64,000 nucleotides of DNA from Streptococcus oralis (GTDB lineage Bacteria > Bacillota > Bacilli > Lactobacillales > Streptococcaceae): positions 787,501 to 851,500 of the forward strand of contig NZ_CP046523.1 in NCBI RefSeq assembly GCF_021497885.1, written 5' to 3'. The notes beneath the pieces were generated by a model. The model was given only the letters and a program-made list of their open reading frames with translations, had not been told where the DNA came from and made no database searches. The translations under genes and the position numbers were made by a program. Numbering within the stretch: position 1 is the stretch's first letter; each line of letters starts with the position of its first letter. Shown one piece after another: positions 63,440 through 64,000 of the stretch.

Positions 63440-64000
63440 ATATACTGGTGTTACCAAAGACGATAAAACTGGGAAATATACTTATTATTTTAAAGCTGGA
63501 GTTGACCTAGCTACTGGTAAACCATATCAAGAACGCAGACGTGGTTTTGAAACCGCAAAAGAAGCCTTCGAAGCACGTACAAGAGCATTAAATAAAGTGC
63601 ATCAAAAAGGTGGAATTAAACACACTCAATGGACGTTTAAACAATTTATGGACGAAGTATTTATACCAAATTATTATGCTACTACAAGTCCAGACCTCGA
63701 ACGAAGACGTCAAGTTATATTTGATGAATTTATCCAATATTTTGGTAAGAAAAAACCTAGAGAAATTACAACTTATGATGTAATAAATTATAGGAATAGT
63801 TTATTAGAAAAATATTCAAATTCATATGCAAGGAACAAAATGACATTGCTTAATCAAGTTTTAAAAACCGCAAAAAAATATGGATTAATTTTCCATGAAA
63901 TACCTACAAGTAATATCAGTCCTATTCCAATAACAAAAAAACATATAGATTTTTGGACAAAAGATGAATTTCAAAAAGTAATACAATCCCTTGATAAAGA
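63426..64000 (+). CDS. int: tyrosine recombinase (integrase), 5' part
   Basis: Partial: 191 codons are visible and the frame is open at the window end. The N-terminal arm-binding domain (RYTGVTKDDKTGKYTYYFKA; GKPYQERRRGFETAKEAFEA) is followed by a SAM-like core-binding domain (WTFKQFMDEVFIPNYY; YSNSYARNKMTLLNQVLKTA). The catalytic domain with its R-H-R-Y residues lies outside. GGAGG is placed eight bases before the ATG. It should insert the element that begins near 59834, probably at the ICE oriT. Confidence 0.9.
   Translation, partial: MSKTRYTGVTKDDKTGKYTYYFKAGVDLATGKPYQERRRGFETAKEAFEARTRALNKVHQKGGIKHTQWTFKQFMDEVFIPNYYATTSPDLERRRQVIFDEFIQYFGKKKPREITTYDVINYRNSLLEKYSNSYARNKMTLLNQVLKTAKKYGLIFHEIPTSNISPIPITKKHIDFWTKDEFQKVIQSLDK

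Larger units (their letters stand above)
59834..64000 (+). mobile_element. integrative mobilizable element inserted in the ICE oriT (left part)
   Basis: Starting at the oriT break, this stretch carries integrase-arm-like direct repeats, a minus-strand cargo block, an XRE repressor with operators, a single-strand/transfer-origin-like region, a Rep_trans-type relaxase, a DUF3173 protein and a tyrosine integrase reaching the window edge. This gene set matches streptococcal IMEs of the MobT type, some of which, as I recall, integrate into oriT of Tn916-superfamily ICEs. The right end is not visible, so the extent is a minimum. Confidence 0.68.

Overview
The window is chromosomal DNA of a mitis-group Streptococcus (S. 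mitis, S. oralis or S. pneumoniae-like). The support is the set and order of housekeeping genes (gyrA-srtA next to divergent ldh; sufCDSUB; xseA-xseB-ispA-tlyA-argR-recN; lepA-dprA-topA; rnc-smc), low GC, extended -10 promoters of the TGnTATAAT kind, a ComX-type cin-box before dprA, and DprA and TopA sequences that look nearly pneumococcal. Base 1 falls inside rpsA and base 64000 inside an integrase gene.

Layout. 1-3300: end of rpsA, a free methionine-R-sulfoxide reductase, dnaX and a small membrane protein. 3340-8665: the SUF iron-sulfur operon. 8690-16930: an amino-acid permease, a YitT protein, DegV, HU, ldh, gyrA and srtA. 16965-19221: a small accessory cluster of immunity-like genes (SUKH-type, one broken). 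19300-24420: a formate/nitrite channel, MetY, a DUF2130 protein, then an AT-rich patch with an HNH-type ORF, gene debris and an SdpI-like protein. 24437-39247: truB, udk, the xseA-recN operon, lepA, dprA, topA, cutC and others. 39332-45292: leucine biosynthesis leuABCD behind a leader-peptide attenuator, then a Sua5-like protein. 45374-48342: a two-gene McrBC-type system with an unusual N-terminal domain. 48410-55152: guaC, tRNA-Arg(CCG), rnc, smc and ribF. 55259-57118: a deletion scar of a type I restriction-modification locus, a Phd/Doc-type toxin-antitoxin pair, and a frameshifted TPR gene.

57300-64000 is mobile. A Tn916-family ICE begins at about 57313 and runs through Orf23-, Orf22- and Orf21-like genes to the origin of transfer. 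It stops inside the nic inverted repeat at about 59833. A second element starts there. It has a minus-strand cargo block (EXLDI-type protein, AlkD/HEAT-like protein, a methyltransferase remnant and an XRE repressor with palindromic operators), a strongly structured single-strand/transfer-origin-like region, a Rep_trans/MobT-type initiator-relaxase, a DUF3173 protein and a tyrosine integrase. The simplest reading is an integrative mobilizable element (IME) inserted into the oriT of the ICE. This predicts that the other half of the ICE oriT and its relaxase gene lie to the right of the window.

Three well-separated genes (fRMsr, a DUF3272 protein, ribF) have an extended -10 exactly six bases before the ATG, so their mRNAs are probably leaderless. 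No CRISPR array or rRNA was seen.
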